Shown here: positions 18,047-25,841 of the stretch, in pieces
Layout: each line of letters opens with the position of its first letter
Numbering within the stretch: the stretch's first letter is position 1
Assembly (NCBI GenBank): GCA_963638355.1
Contig: CAVHRT010000002.1
Coordinates: forward strand, 1-64,000
DNA length: 64,000 nt
Direction of reading: 5' to 3'
DNA from: W0P28-013 sp963638355
GTDB lineage: Bacteria; Bacteroidota; Bacteroidia; Bacteroidales; Paludibacteraceae
Position numbers and translations under genes: made by a program
Notes under the pieces: generated by a model
Told to the model about the DNA's origin: nothing
The model's database searches: none
Seen by the model: only the letters and a program-made list of their open reading frames with translations

Positions 18047-18310
18047 ACCATCCCTCAGCAACTGATTTCTCATCTAAAAAGTCAGGGCATCAATGTCAAA
18101 GACAGGGCTGCGATGGAGGAGTTTCTGAAGAATCATGATTTGAATGGGTTGTAGCAACTTATCAAAGAGCAAAATGAAATCGAAACCTTCACCACTCCCG
18201 AAGGCGAGGTTTATGGTTTTGTTGACAAAGAGGGCAACATTTACCTCGACGAAACGGTAATTTCTCCCGAACACCCCATTCACGAGTATACGCATTTGTG
18301 GGATAGAGCG
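18047..18310 (+). pseudogene. Fragment of a large mobile-element protein with an HEYTH zincin motif
   Basis: In one frame this encodes IPQQLISHLKSQGINVKDRA, then HDLNGL, a TAG stop at 18,152, then KEQNEIETFTTPEGEVYGFV, DKEGNIYLDETVI and HPIHEYTHLWDRA. The last part has a metallopeptidase-like HExxH (18,281-18,295) and resembles the zincin-like domains found in very large polyvalent proteins of Bacteroidota phages and conjugative elements. Both ends are missing and the frame is interrupted, so it is a decayed remnant. It has no start codon or visible RBS. Family identity is from motif memory. Confidence 0.65.
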
Positions 18311-18372
18311 GCACGCAAAATGTCGCTCTTTTTTTTGCGAAAATCGAGCGAGCACACACCCCTTAATCACTC

Positions 18373-18403
18373 TTGCTATAGCCAGAAAAAAATCGTAACT
18401 TTG
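18373..18403 (+). promoter_or_regulatory. yidC promoter
   Basis: TTG at 18,373-18,375, 20 bases, then TAACTTTG at 18,396-18,403, a full -7 match. The ATG of yidC is 53 bases downstream. Confidence 0.65.
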
Positions 18404-18456
18404 CAGTCCAAAAATTGGCGCATTATTTTTCCTAAAAATCGATAAAAACATTCATC

Positions 18457-20334
18457 ATGGATAAGAAAACCATCATTGGATTTGTGCTTATTGGCCTGAT
18501 TCTGATTGGCTACAGTTGGTACATTCGTCCGAGTGCGGAACAGCAAGCCGCCGCCAAACACCGTCGCGACTCCATTGCTGCCGTGCGCGAAGCCGAACGT
18601 GCTGCCGCCATGCTCGAGGCACAAATGGCACAAGAAGCTGCCGAAAAAGCCGCTGCCGAAGTGCGTAGCAACACTGCCATTTATGGCGATTTTGCCACCG
18701 CTGCCGAGGGCGAAGAGCAATTCACCACGCTCGAAAACGACCGCTTGCAACTCACCATCAGCAACAAAGGCGGACGCATAAGCGAGGCACGACTCAAAAA
18801 TTATGTTACCACCGATTCGCTGCCGCTCTATCTGTTTCAGGGTGACGAGAGCCGACTGGGCTTCACACTGCTTACGAGCAACAACCGCGTAATCGACACG
18901 CAAGATCTGTTTTTCAAACCCGTAGCGCTGAACGACACCACGCTGGCAATGCGCTTGGCGGTGAACGACACGAGTTACATCGATTTTCGCTACACGCTGC
19001 CGCGCGACGAATACATGTTGCATTTCGACATCGAGGCGCACAACATGCAGGCGTACTTGAGTCCGCAAATGACCTCACTGAACATGCTTTGGGAGCAAGA
19101 TATCCGTCAGCAAGAGAAGAGCCGCAAATTCGAGAGCCGCTACGCCACCCTCACCTATCGCTACACAGGCGACGATGTGGAGCAGATGAGCGAATCGAAA
19201 AACGACAGCGAGAAGACATCGGGACGTGTGCAGTGGATTGCTTTCAAAGATCAATTTTTCAGCACCATCTTCATTGCCGATGAGTCGTTTATTTCGCCAA
19301 CGCTCGACAGCAAAATGGAGAATGCGCGCGTTGGTTATCTGAAGCACTACAAAGCCGAGACATCGGTAGCATTCGACCCCAAAGGCAACAAAGCGACTAA
19401 CTTCCGCCTCTACATGGGTCCGAACCAGTACAAAATTTTGCGCAGTTACGACGATGAAGTTGAGAACAGCGACGATCGCTTGCGTCTCGAGAAAATCATT
19501 CCTCTGGGCTGGGCCATTTTCCGCTGGGTGAGCGAATGGTTCGTCATTCCACTGTTCAACTTCCTGAACCGCTACATCGCCAATTTCGGTATCATCATTT
19601 TGTTGATGACAATAGTGGTGAAACTAGTTTTGCTGCCATTCACCTACAAATCGTACATGTCGACCGCCAAAATGCGTGTTTTGAAACCGCAAATCGACGA
19701 GATTAACGCCAAATATCCACCCGAGAAAGCGATGGAGCGCCAGCAAGCCACCATGGCATTGTACAACAAAGTGGGCGTCAGTCCCATGAGCGGCTGCTTG
19801 CCAATGCTGCTGCAAATGCCAATTCTGTTTGCCATGTTCGCCTTCTTCCCGACGGCTATCGAGCTGCGTCAACAGAGTTTCCTTTGGGCGCACGACCTCT
19901 CGAGCTACGACGCCATAGTTAGTTGGGACGCCTACATTCCATTCATCACACCATACTTTGGCAACCACATCAGTCTGTTCTGCTTGCTGATGACCATCAC
20001 CAACATTGTCTACACCAAGATAAACATGTCGAGCCAAGCGGGCGCCGCCGACCAGATGAAGGTGATGAAATGGATGATGTATCTGATGCCGCTCATGTTC
20101 CTGTTCATCTTCAACGATTATGCCTCGGGCTTGAGCTACTACTACTTCATTTCGCTGCTGTTCACCATTCTGCAAACCTACATTTTCCGCCTCTGCATCG
20201 ACGAGAAAAAGCTGCTTGCCAAACTCGAAGCCAAGAAGGCCAAACCATCGAAAAAGAAAGGTTTCCTTGCACGCCTCGAGGCCGCTCAGCGCGAACAGAT
20301 GAAAGCCATGCAACAGCAACAGAAACGACGCTAA
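18457..20334 (+). CDS. yidC: Membrane protein insertase YidC
   Basis: A 625-residue inner-membrane insertase that helps proteins leave the Sec channel or inserts them alone. An N-terminal TM (about residues 5-24, IIGFVLIGLILIGYSWYI) is followed by a large periplasmic beta domain (about 60-340) and the conserved YidC/Oxa1 core of five TMs (about 365-590), including GVSPMSGCLPMLLQMP. The C-terminus is rich in lysine (KPSKKKGFLARL and later), suited to ribosome contact. It has its own promoter 53 bases upstream. Confidence 0.97.
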   Translation: MDKKTIIGFVLIGLILIGYSWYIRPSAEQQAAAKHRRDSIAAVREAERAAAMLEAQMAQEAAEKAAAEVRSNTAIYGDFATAAEGEEQFTTLENDRLQLTISNKGGRISEARLKNYVTTDSLPLYLFQGDESRLGFTLLTSNNRVIDTQDLFFKPVALNDTTLAMRLAVNDTSYIDFRYTLPRDEYMLHFDIEAHNMQAYLSPQMTSLNMLWEQDIRQQEKSRKFESRYATLTYRYTGDDVEQMSESKNDSEKTSGRVQWIAFKDQFFSTIFIADESFISPTLDSKMENARVGYLKHYKAETSVAFDPKGNKATNFRLYMGPNQYKILRSYDDEVENSDDRLRLEKIIPLGWAIFRWVSEWFVIPLFNFLNRYIANFGIIILLMTIVVKLVLLPFTYKSYMSTAKMRVLKPQIDEINAKYPPEKAMERQQATMALYNKVGVSPMSGCLPMLLQMPILFAMFAFFPTAIELRQQSFLWAHDLSSYDAIVSWDAYIPFITPYFGNHISLFCLLMTITNIVYTKINMSSQAGAADQMKVMKWMMYLMPLMFLFIFNDYASGLSYYYFISLLFTILQTYIFRLCIDEKKLLAKLEAKKAKPSKKKGFLARLEAAQREQMKAMQQQQKRR

Positions 20335-20366
20335 AGCCAATTAAGAATTATGAATTAAGAATTAAG

Positions 20367-20455
20367 ATTTTTGCGATAAGCGAGTGCAGAGCCAAACTCG
20401 TTTGGGCTATGCCGAGCGGAGCAAAAATCAATCTGAAATTTGAAATCTGAAATTT
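20367..20455 (+). repeat. Structured dispersed repeat, copy B, upstream of the M3 peptidase gene
   Basis: Plus-strand counterpart of 4,536-4,627. The core is bounded by GATTTTTGC and GCAAAAATC. The inner stem here is AGCCAAA-ctcg-TTTGGGCT, whereas copy A has GCAAAC/GTTTGC, so the base pairs differ but pairing is kept. It is preceded by GAATTAAGAATTATGAATT words and ends 11 bases before the ATG at 20,467. Confidence 0.75.
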
Positions 20456-20466
20456 AAAAAATTGTC

Positions 20467-22560
20467 ATGAAACACTTTGGAATCACTTTAACCCTAATTG
20501 CAACGCTTATGCTTACTGCTTGCAACAATCACAAAAATCCGTTCCTCTCCGAGTGGGACACTCCCTACGGTTTGCCGCCATTCGACCAGATAGAAGAGGA
20601 CGACTATCTGCCCGCCATTCGCGAAGGAATAGAACAACAACAGGCCGAAATTGCTGCCATCGTGGCCGACACCGCCGCTCCGACTTTTGCCAACACCATC
20701 GAGGCTTACGAGAAATCGGGCAGCCTACTCACACGCGTGGTTGGCGTGCTGTTCAACATAGTTGAAACCGATGGCAACGACCACCTGAATGCCATTGTGG
20801 AAGAGGCTTTGCCACTCATCTCCGAAAATAGAGACAACATCTTTATGAACGCAGACCTCTACAAGCGCGTGGCGACCATCTATGCGCAAAAAGATTCGCT
20901 GCAACTCACGCCCGAGCAAGCCACCGTTTTGGAGAACATGAACCGCGATTTTGTGCGCAATGGTATCGCTCTCGATGCTGATTCGCAGGCTCGTCTGCGC
21001 AAGATAAACAAACAACTTTCGGCACTCGAACAGAAATTTGGCACCAATCTTTTGGCCGAAAACAATGCCTTCCAACTGTTGCTCGACGAGACCGACCTTG
21101 CTGGTCTGCCCGAAGCCGTGCGCACCGCTGCCGCCGAAGCCGCTACCGAAGCTGGTCACGAGGGCAAATACCTGATTACTCTGCACGCTCCGAGCCGCAT
21201 TCCGTTCCTGCAATACAGCCAACGCCGCGACCTGCGCGAACAGGTCTACAAAGCCTACATCAACCGCGGCAACAACGGCAACGAGAACGACAACAACAAA
21301 ATTGTGCTCGACATCATGCGTCTGCGCATCGAAAAGGCGCAACTGCTCGGATTCGACACGCCAGCCGACTTCATTTTGGAAGAGACAATGGCGAAAAATG
21401 CCAAAGCAGTAGATAAATTCCTCGGCGAGATTTTTGAGGCGGCCAACAACTGCGCCAAAGCCGAACGCGCCGAACTGCAAGCACTCATCGACCGCGACCA
21501 CGGCGGATTCAAACTCGAAGCGTGGGACTGGGACTACTACACTGAACTGCTCCGTCGCGAAAAATATGCGCTGAACGAGGACGAAATCAAGCCCTATTTC
21601 CAGATGGAACGTGTGCGCGAAGGCGCTTTTGCCTGCGCCCACAAACTCTACGGATTGAATTTCGAAAAACTCGATTCGGTGCCAGTCTATCACCCCGATG
21701 TGGAGGCATTCAAAGTAACCGATGCCGATGGCTCGCTCATCGGACTGTTCTACACCGATTATTATCCTCGCGCAAGCAAACGCGGTGGTGCTTGGATGAA
21801 CGATTTCCGCAGTCAGCAAAACATCGATGGCAACATGGTGCGCCCCGTGGTGGTGAATGTTGGCAATTTCACGAAACCAACGGCCAACACGCCTTCGCTG
21901 CTCACCATCGACGAGGTTGAGACACTCTTCCACGAGTTTGGTCACGCGCTTCACAGCCTGCTGTCGCAATGCCACTACCCAAGCGTGAGTGGGACTAATG
22001 TGCCACGCGATTTTGTGGAGATGATGAGCCAGATAAACGAAAATTGGGCATTCCAACCTGAGGTTTTGGCCATGTATGCGCACCACTATCAGACGGGCGA
22101 AGTCATTCCCGATTCGCTAGTTGAGAAGATAAATCGTTCGTCGAAATTCAACCAAGGTTTTGCCACTACCGAACTCACTGCAGCCGCCATTCTCGACATG
22201 AAATGGCACGAGCTCACCTCGATAGACGACATCGACACGCAAACCTTCGAGCGCGTGGTGATGGGCGAAATTGGCTTGATTCCTGAGATTGCGCCGCGCT
22301 ACACCACCACCAACTTCAACCATGTGTTCAACAATGGCTACTGCGCTGGCTACTACAGCTACCTCTGGGCCGAAGTTTTGGACAAGGACGCCTTCGAACT
22401 GTTCCGCCAGAACGGCATTTTCGACGCAGCCACAGCGCGCTCGTTCCGCACCAACTGCTTGGAGAAAGGCGGCAGCGAAGATCCAATGTTGCTCTTCACA
22501 CGCTTCCGTGGCGCACAACCCAACCCCGACGCCATGCTGCGCGGCAGAGGACTCAAATAA
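20467..22560 (+). CDS. M3-family peptidase (peptidyl-dipeptidase Dcp-like), lipoprotein
   Basis: A 697-residue thimet-oligopeptidase-family zinc peptidase that trims dipeptides from peptides in the cell envelope. The lipoprotein signal ends in LMLTAC, so lipidation at Cys19 is expected. The zinc site is FHEFGHALHSLLS near residue 484 (HExxH), with the third ligand glutamate some 25 residues later in the DFVEMMSQINENW block. The C-terminal GYYSYLWAEVLDKDAFELF is a typical M3 sequence. Length fits Dcp. It is followed by a good hairpin terminator at 22,642. Confidence 0.93.
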   Translation: MKHFGITLTLIATLMLTACNNHKNPFLSEWDTPYGLPPFDQIEEDDYLPAIREGIEQQQAEIAAIVADTAAPTFANTIEAYEKSGSLLTRVVGVLFNIVETDGNDHLNAIVEEALPLISENRDNIFMNADLYKRVATIYAQKDSLQLTPEQATVLENMNRDFVRNGIALDADSQARLRKINKQLSALEQKFGTNLLAENNAFQLLLDETDLAGLPEAVRTAAAEAATEAGHEGKYLITLHAPSRIPFLQYSQRRDLREQVYKAYINRGNNGNENDNNKIVLDIMRLRIEKAQLLGFDTPADFILEETMAKNAKAVDKFLGEIFEAANNCAKAERAELQALIDRDHGGFKLEAWDWDYYTELLRREKYALNEDEIKPYFQMERVREGAFACAHKLYGLNFEKLDSVPVYHPDVEAFKVTDADGSLIGLFYTDYYPRASKRGGAWMNDFRSQQNIDGNMVRPVVVNVGNFTKPTANTPSLLTIDEVETLFHEFGHALHSLLSQCHYPSVSGTNVPRDFVEMMSQINENWAFQPEVLAMYAHHYQTGEVIPDSLVEKINRSSKFNQGFATTELTAAAILDMKWHELTSIDDIDTQTFERVVMGEIGLIPEIAPRYTTTNFNHVFNNGYCAGYYSYLWAEVLDKDAFELFRQNGIFDAATARSFRTNCLEKGGSEDPMLLFTRFRGAQPNPDAMLRGRGLK

Positions 22561-22641
22561 ATTTAGAACTTCTAGTTAGAAAAGTTTTTAAGTTTCTAAT
22601 TGTTTCTCGAAATTGCTAGCGCAATTTCTGTTTCTAAGTTG

Positions 22642-22675
22642 TAGGGACGCGCCATGGCACGTCCCTAATTTTTTG
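22642..22675 (+). terminator. Terminator after the M3 peptidase gene
   Basis: TAGGGACG (22,642-22,649) pairs with CGTCCCTA (22,660-22,667) around a GCCATGGC centre, so the 26 bases are nearly fully palindromic. AATTTTTTG follows. Related GGACG..CATG..CGTCC hairpins occur near 15,037 and 17,762. Confidence 0.7.
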
Positions 22676-22677
22676 CA

Positions 22678-22719
22678 CAAAAAAAAATTAGCCGACCTTC
22701 TTTTCAGAAAATCGGCTAA
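22678..22719 (-). terminator. Terminator of tRNA-Glu
   Basis: TTAGCCGA (22,688-22,695) pairs with TCGGCTAA (22,712-22,719). On the minus strand the hairpin is followed by nine U residues (A-run at 22,679-22,687). It begins 5 bases after the tRNA 3' end. Confidence 0.75.
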
Positions 22720-22724
22720 AATTG

Positions 22725-22797
22725 TAGTGGATACGGGACTCGAACCCGTGTTCCCGGCGTGAGAGGCCGGTGTCCTAGACCGCTAGACTAATCCACC
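22725..22797 (-). tRNA. tRNA-Glu (anticodon CTC)
   Basis: A 73-base cloverleaf without an encoded CCA. The anticodon stem CCGGC/GCCGG encloses the loop CTCTCAC, so the anticodon is CTC, reading GAG. The T arm is ACGGG-TTCGAGT-CCCGT. The acceptor pairs GGTGGAT with ATCCACT (one G-U at the end). It has its own promoter and terminator. Confidence 0.93.
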
Positions 22798-22821
22798 AAT
22801 CTTGCTCTCGCAAATGCGCTG

Positions 22822-22851
22822 CAAAGGTACGCATTTTTTTTGAATGCACAA
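22822..22851 (-). promoter_or_regulatory. tRNA-Glu promoter
   Basis: Minus-strand TACCTTTG (22,822-22,829), with a TTG (22,849-22,851) 19 bases upstream. The -7 box is 24 bases before the tRNA 5' end. Confidence 0.6.
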
Positions 22852-22915
22852 GCGAAAAAGAAAAATTTTTTCATTTTGTGCGCAAGGAGCAGAGATTTAG
22901 CGGATTTCTTTGCGG

Positions 22916-23119
22916 CTAATCATTCCTTTCGGCTAGGCGTTTCCAAATCTTGCGATAAATTGGTTTGTATAACCATTCCCACCTTGGATAGGTGTGCATA
23001 CTACCACAGTTCTGGCATCTTTGCGGGGCAGGAAACACAGAGGCACACCACTCCATTTCAAAGCCTTCGAACTTATGTCCGCAATTGTCGCAAACGAATG
23101 TTGTTGTTCCGCGTAGCAT
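22916..23119 (-). CDS. Small zinc-ribbon protein
   Basis: A 67-residue protein with two CxxC knuckles, FVCDNCGHKF (Cys9, Cys12) and RCQNCGSMH (near residues 35-38), which together would bind one zinc. The tail WLYKPIYRKIWKRLAERND is basic and aromatic. It resembles the many small zinc-ribbon proteins of unknown role in Bacteroidota, and I do not recognise a specific family. It starts 6 bases after the DUF1232 gene ends, so they are probably one operon. Confidence 0.7.
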   Translation of the reverse strand: MLRGTTTFVCDNCGHKFEGFEMEWCASVFPAPQRCQNCGSMHTYPRWEWLYKPIYRKIWKRLAERND

Positions 23120-23125
23120 AGTTAG

Positions 23126-23425
23126 TTAGGCAAACATTTTGAAAATTAGCCCACCGATGAGAGCAATCAGCAGAATGGCAATCACGCCAAGCACTATCAA
23201 AATCCATTTGAACGCGCCAAGTATCGATGCCAACGTTTCACTCGTTTTACCCACCTCGGCTTGCACAAAGTTGAGTACGCCTGAGCCTGTTACCACAAGG
23301 TCGTCGACCCAACCTGCCGCAGGCACAACATCGGGCAAAATATCCACTGGCGAAACCGCATACAAAATGCTCAAAATCAGCCAAATCCACGAACCAATTC
23401 CTGGTCCCTCTCCATCATTACTCAT
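23126..23425 (-). CDS. DUF1232/YkvA-like membrane protein
   Basis: A 99-residue protein with the DUF1232 signature YAVSPVDILPDVVPAAGWVDD (about residues 22-42; the conserved S-P-x-D-x-x-P-D core), an acidic amphipathic middle, and a C-terminal TM (about 73-97, LIVLGVIAILLIALIGGLIF). The family is widespread and of unknown function, sometimes tied to membrane stress. It lies between two other small genes on the same strand. Confidence 0.85.
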   Translation of the reverse strand: MSNDGEGPGIGSWIWLILSILYAVSPVDILPDVVPAAGWVDDLVVTGSGVLNFVQAEVGKTSETLASILGAFKWILIVLGVIAILLIALIGGLIFKMFA

Positions 23426-23516
23426 TTGTGTGTGTGTTTCAGGTTAACAATTTGGTTCACTGTTTTTTTTGTCTTCCATTTTCTTCATTTTTAAAGTTTT
23501 AGACCTTCATTTGGAC

Positions 23517-23681
23517 TCATCTCATTCCATCAATAGTTTTCGTGGCAACAAATACGATTGCGCCTATTGCCACTAAGCCAACAGCACCTATTTTTGCTGG
23601 TGTTGAAGCGTTTGGGTCTCTCATTACATCTAGACCTTTTCCCAGAAGGCCACCCCCATTTGACTGAATTTCATTACTCAT
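23517..23681 (-). CDS. Small hypothetical membrane protein (54 aa)
   Basis: Starts MSNEIQSNGGGLLGKGLDVM and ends with one probable TM (IGAVGLVAIGAIVFVATKTI). The frame is open 12 codons further upstream, but the ATG at 23,681 gives the cleaner protein. The glycine-rich N-terminus and single TM give no family. It sits 91 bases upstream of the DUF1232 gene on the same strand and may belong to that small operon. Confidence 0.55.
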   Translation of the reverse strand: MSNEIQSNGGGLLGKGLDVMRDPNASTPAKIGAVGLVAIGAIVFVATKTIDGMR

Positions 23682-23737
23682 AATTTTCCATTTTTTACTT
23701 GCCGTCCTTTTCGGCAATTTATAAAGTTAAACGGTTA

Positions 23738-24409
23738 TTATTTCAACAAACCAGTAAAATACTCATCAAACTGCTCCAAGACGCTATACCACGCGCTGGA
23801 CGAGGGGTGATAGGGGTTAATGAGTGCCACTGGGTGCGCCACATTCGGCACGTTCAGATGGCAGACATAGTAATCGGTGTCTTGCAATTCGCCAAGGTCG
23901 ACAAGGTACGGATTGCGCTCCTTCAAGCGCGAGTTTATCACGCCGCCCCATATCACCACAATGTCGGGCTGCAACGCTTGCAGCACCTCGCAGAAGGCAC
24001 GGAAATCGCGTTCGGAGAGGTCGGATGGGCGCGTCTCGCGGAACTTGCCATCGGTGGTGGGCAGCATAAACTGCACATAGTTGGTAAACGCCAAATGGTC
24101 CCAGACCTGCTCGTAGTCGTCGGTGCCGAGCCATTTCGCCATGTAAGTAGCAAAATGTTGGTACGCCGTCGGAGCATCTTCCACACAATAACTCGGCTCG
24201 CTGTGCAGCACTTTGCCCGTCTGCCGATACTCGGGGCAAAGTTTGTCGTACGGCGCAGAATCCTTAAGGATTACGCTAGTGCAACTTGCCAAATGAGGGC
24301 ATTGCACACGGTCGCAGTAAAAACTAGCGCCAAGCACCAAAATCTTCTTGCCGCGCACACCTTCGGTGTATTGCGCTCCAACAAATGGTTCAAAAAAATG
24401 TTGTTTCAT
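23738..24409 (-). CDS. Uracil-DNA-glycosylase-like protein
   Basis: A 223-residue protein that looks like the uracil-DNA glycosylase superfamily: an early strand KKILVLGASFYC, a middle TNYVQFMLP, PDIVVIWGGVINSRL, and a late loop NPYHPSS (the HPS-type motif that grips DNA in UDGs). Cysteines at YCDRVQCPHLASC and KLCPEY could form a metal or Fe-S site, as in family 4/5 enzymes. The canonical catalytic Asp/Asn motif near the N-terminus is not obvious, so activity is uncertain and the partner or substrate may differ. A TATCTTTG box lies 28 bases upstream. Confidence 0.55.
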   Translation of the reverse strand: MKQHFFEPFVGAQYTEGVRGKKILVLGASFYCDRVQCPHLASCTSVILKDSAPYDKLCPEYRQTGKVLHSEPSYCVEDAPTAYQHFATYMAKWLGTDDYEQVWDHLAFTNYVQFMLPTTDGKFRETRPSDLSERDFRAFCEVLQALQPDIVVIWGGVINSRLKERNPYLVDLGELQDTDYYVCHLNVPNVAHPVALINPYHPSSSAWYSVLEQFDEYFTGLLK

Positions 24410-24436
24410 GTTCGTTTTGTATTTTTTTTACAGCGG

Positions 24437-24444
24437 CAAAGATA
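24437..24444 (-). promoter_or_regulatory. Promoter -7 box for the UDG-like gene
   Basis: Minus-strand TATCTTTG, a full TAnnTTTG match, 28 bases before the ATG at 24,409. No TTTG at the expected -33 distance. Confidence 0.5.
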
Positions 24445-24579
24445 GACCTTTCAAAACCCTCGATTATATACGTATACAAAAAAAGTCAATTTTTCACTGA
24501 AAAATCGGTACACAACAAAACGCGACCGAATAAAAATTCGTCCGCTAAAACACTTTTAATACAACTTTGTGAGATTGCC

Positions 24580-24702
24580 TCACCCGATAGGGGGGGAGGG
24601 GGCTAAGTGGCTAATAACCAGCAAGTTACAGGCATTTTTCGAGCCAGCGAAAAGTGCTTTCGTGCCACCCATGGTAATATGTGCGTCGGCTATTGTCGTC
24701 AT
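24580..24702 (-). CDS. Possible 40-residue ORF with a promoter (decapitated gene or small protein)
   Basis: MTTIADAHITMGGTKALFAG then SKNACNLLVISHLAPSPPIG and a TGA. The ATG is 8 bases below a full promoter (24,711-24,742). The last codons run into a dispersed GGGGGGG-A-GGGGG word repeat, which suggests that an original gene was cut short by repeat insertion. I recognise no family. It may be non-coding. Confidence 0.25.
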   Translation of the reverse strand: MTTIADAHITMGGTKALFAGSKNACNLLVISHLAPSPPIG

Positions 24703-24710
24703 ATCAGTTG

Positions 24711-24742
24711 CAAAAGTAGCATATAATTTTGTAACAACCAAA
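24711..24742 (-). promoter_or_regulatory. Well-formed promoter facing the 40-residue ORF
   Basis: Minus strand: TTTG (24,739-24,742), exactly 20 bases, TACTTTTG (24,711-24,718). It matches the consensus at both boxes, though no long gene follows. Confidence 0.6.
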
Positions 24743-25001
24743 GGTTTTTAGGAAAAATTTTATCGAACAAAGAGTAAGGAGTAAAGAATAAAGACGGGGA
24801 GGAGGGTAATTTGGTGAGTTATAAAGTTTGTAAAGTTGTAGTTCATAAAGTGTCGGCATCCACAGCGGGCTGCAAAAAAAACGAATTCCCCCAATTTTCG
24901 CCCCTAATGCAAAAAATCCACCTAATTTTTTGGATTAGAGAATTTTGGTCAGAAAAAAGGGGCTAAGATTTACCATTCTTGCCCCCATATTTCCGTCACT
25001 C
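24743..25001. repeat. Intergenic word repeats
   Basis: The longer gap 24,410-25,001 holds the promoter and small ORF above plus words: AAAGAGTAAGGAGTAAAG (about 24,770), TTATAAAGTTTGTAAAGTTG (about 24,820) and CAGCGGGCTGCAAAAAAAAC (about 24,857). The last 130 bases are otherwise featureless. Confidence 0.6.
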
Positions 25002-25769
25002 TCACTTCTCTCTGGTGCGGAGTTTTATCTGCGTCAGCACGCGTTTGGTGTACAGCGGGAAATCGGCATTCTCCATCCAGCTGTAGTAGCCCGGATCGGT
25101 GGCCAGCACATCTTCAACGCGCTCGCCTTTATGCTTGCCAAGATTGAAAACTTCTTCGTTCTTGTCGTTATACACAATCACGCCAGCAAAGTCGGCCGAG
25201 CGATTGAATGCAGTGAATTTCTCCAAGAAATCGACGTCGTTTTGCAGTTCAGGATAGCGATCGAGTTGCGCCTTCAGAACCTCGTAAGTGGCTTCGGCAT
25301 CGGCGGCGGCGGCATGTGCATTTTCGAGCGATTTGCCACAATAGAATTTGTAGGCAGCCACCAGCGTGCGTTGCTCCATCTTGTGGAAAATGGTCTGCAC
25401 ATCGATGAAATGACGCTTTTTCAGGTCGATATCGACGCCAGCGCGTTCAAACTCTTCGGCCAACAGCGGAATGTCGAATCTATTCGAGTTGAAGCCAGCA
25501 ATGTCGCTGCCCTGCAAATCCTGCGCCACAGTGTGCGCCACCTCTTTGAATTTCGGGCTATTTGCCACATCTTGGTCGGTGATGCCATGCACAGCAGTCG
25601 ACCCTTCGGGAATGTGGCATTCGGGGTTGATGCGCATGTTTTTGCTCTCGCGATGACCGTCGGGAAAGATTTTCAGGTACGAAATCTCCACAATGCGATC
25701 TTTGCTTGCGTTGGTGCCAGTAGTTTCAAGATCGAGAAACACCAGCGGGCGTTTTAGGTTAAGTTCCAT
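25002..25769 (-). CDS. DnaQ-like 3'-5' exonuclease
   Basis: A 255-residue DEDDh exonuclease. Exo I is VFLDLETTGTNASKDRIVEI (Asp/Glu metal ligands, residues 10-29), exo II is IAGFNSNRFDIPLL near residue 93, and exo III is AAAADAEATYEVL near residue 152. The last 80 residues add a small domain (VIVYNDKNEEVFNLGKHKGE) resembling the C-terminal module of Bacteroidota DnaQ paralogs. It acts as a proofreading-like or RNA/DNA-trimming nuclease, and the exact role is unknown. It is 72 bases downstream of murI on the same strand. Confidence 0.88.
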   Translation of the reverse strand: MELNLKRPLVFLDLETTGTNASKDRIVEISYLKIFPDGHRESKNMRINPECHIPEGSTAVHGITDQDVANSPKFKEVAHTVAQDLQGSDIAGFNSNRFDIPLLAEEFERAGVDIDLKKRHFIDVQTIFHKMEQRTLVAAYKFYCGKSLENAHAAAADAEATYEVLKAQLDRYPELQNDVDFLEKFTAFNRSADFAGVIVYNDKNEEVFNLGKHKGERVEDVLATDPGYYSWMENADFPLYTKRVLTQIKLRTREK

Positions 25770-25841
25770 AGTTCCTTATTTCAAATTTCAAATTTAAGGT
25801 TTCAAATTGGGGCTGGGGCGGTGAGCCTGTCGAACCACAGG

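Noticed and set aside
20725..22086. 453-codon open frame antisense to the M3 peptidase gene
   Set aside because: No family motif and no promoter. The true gene on the plus strand has the zinc site.
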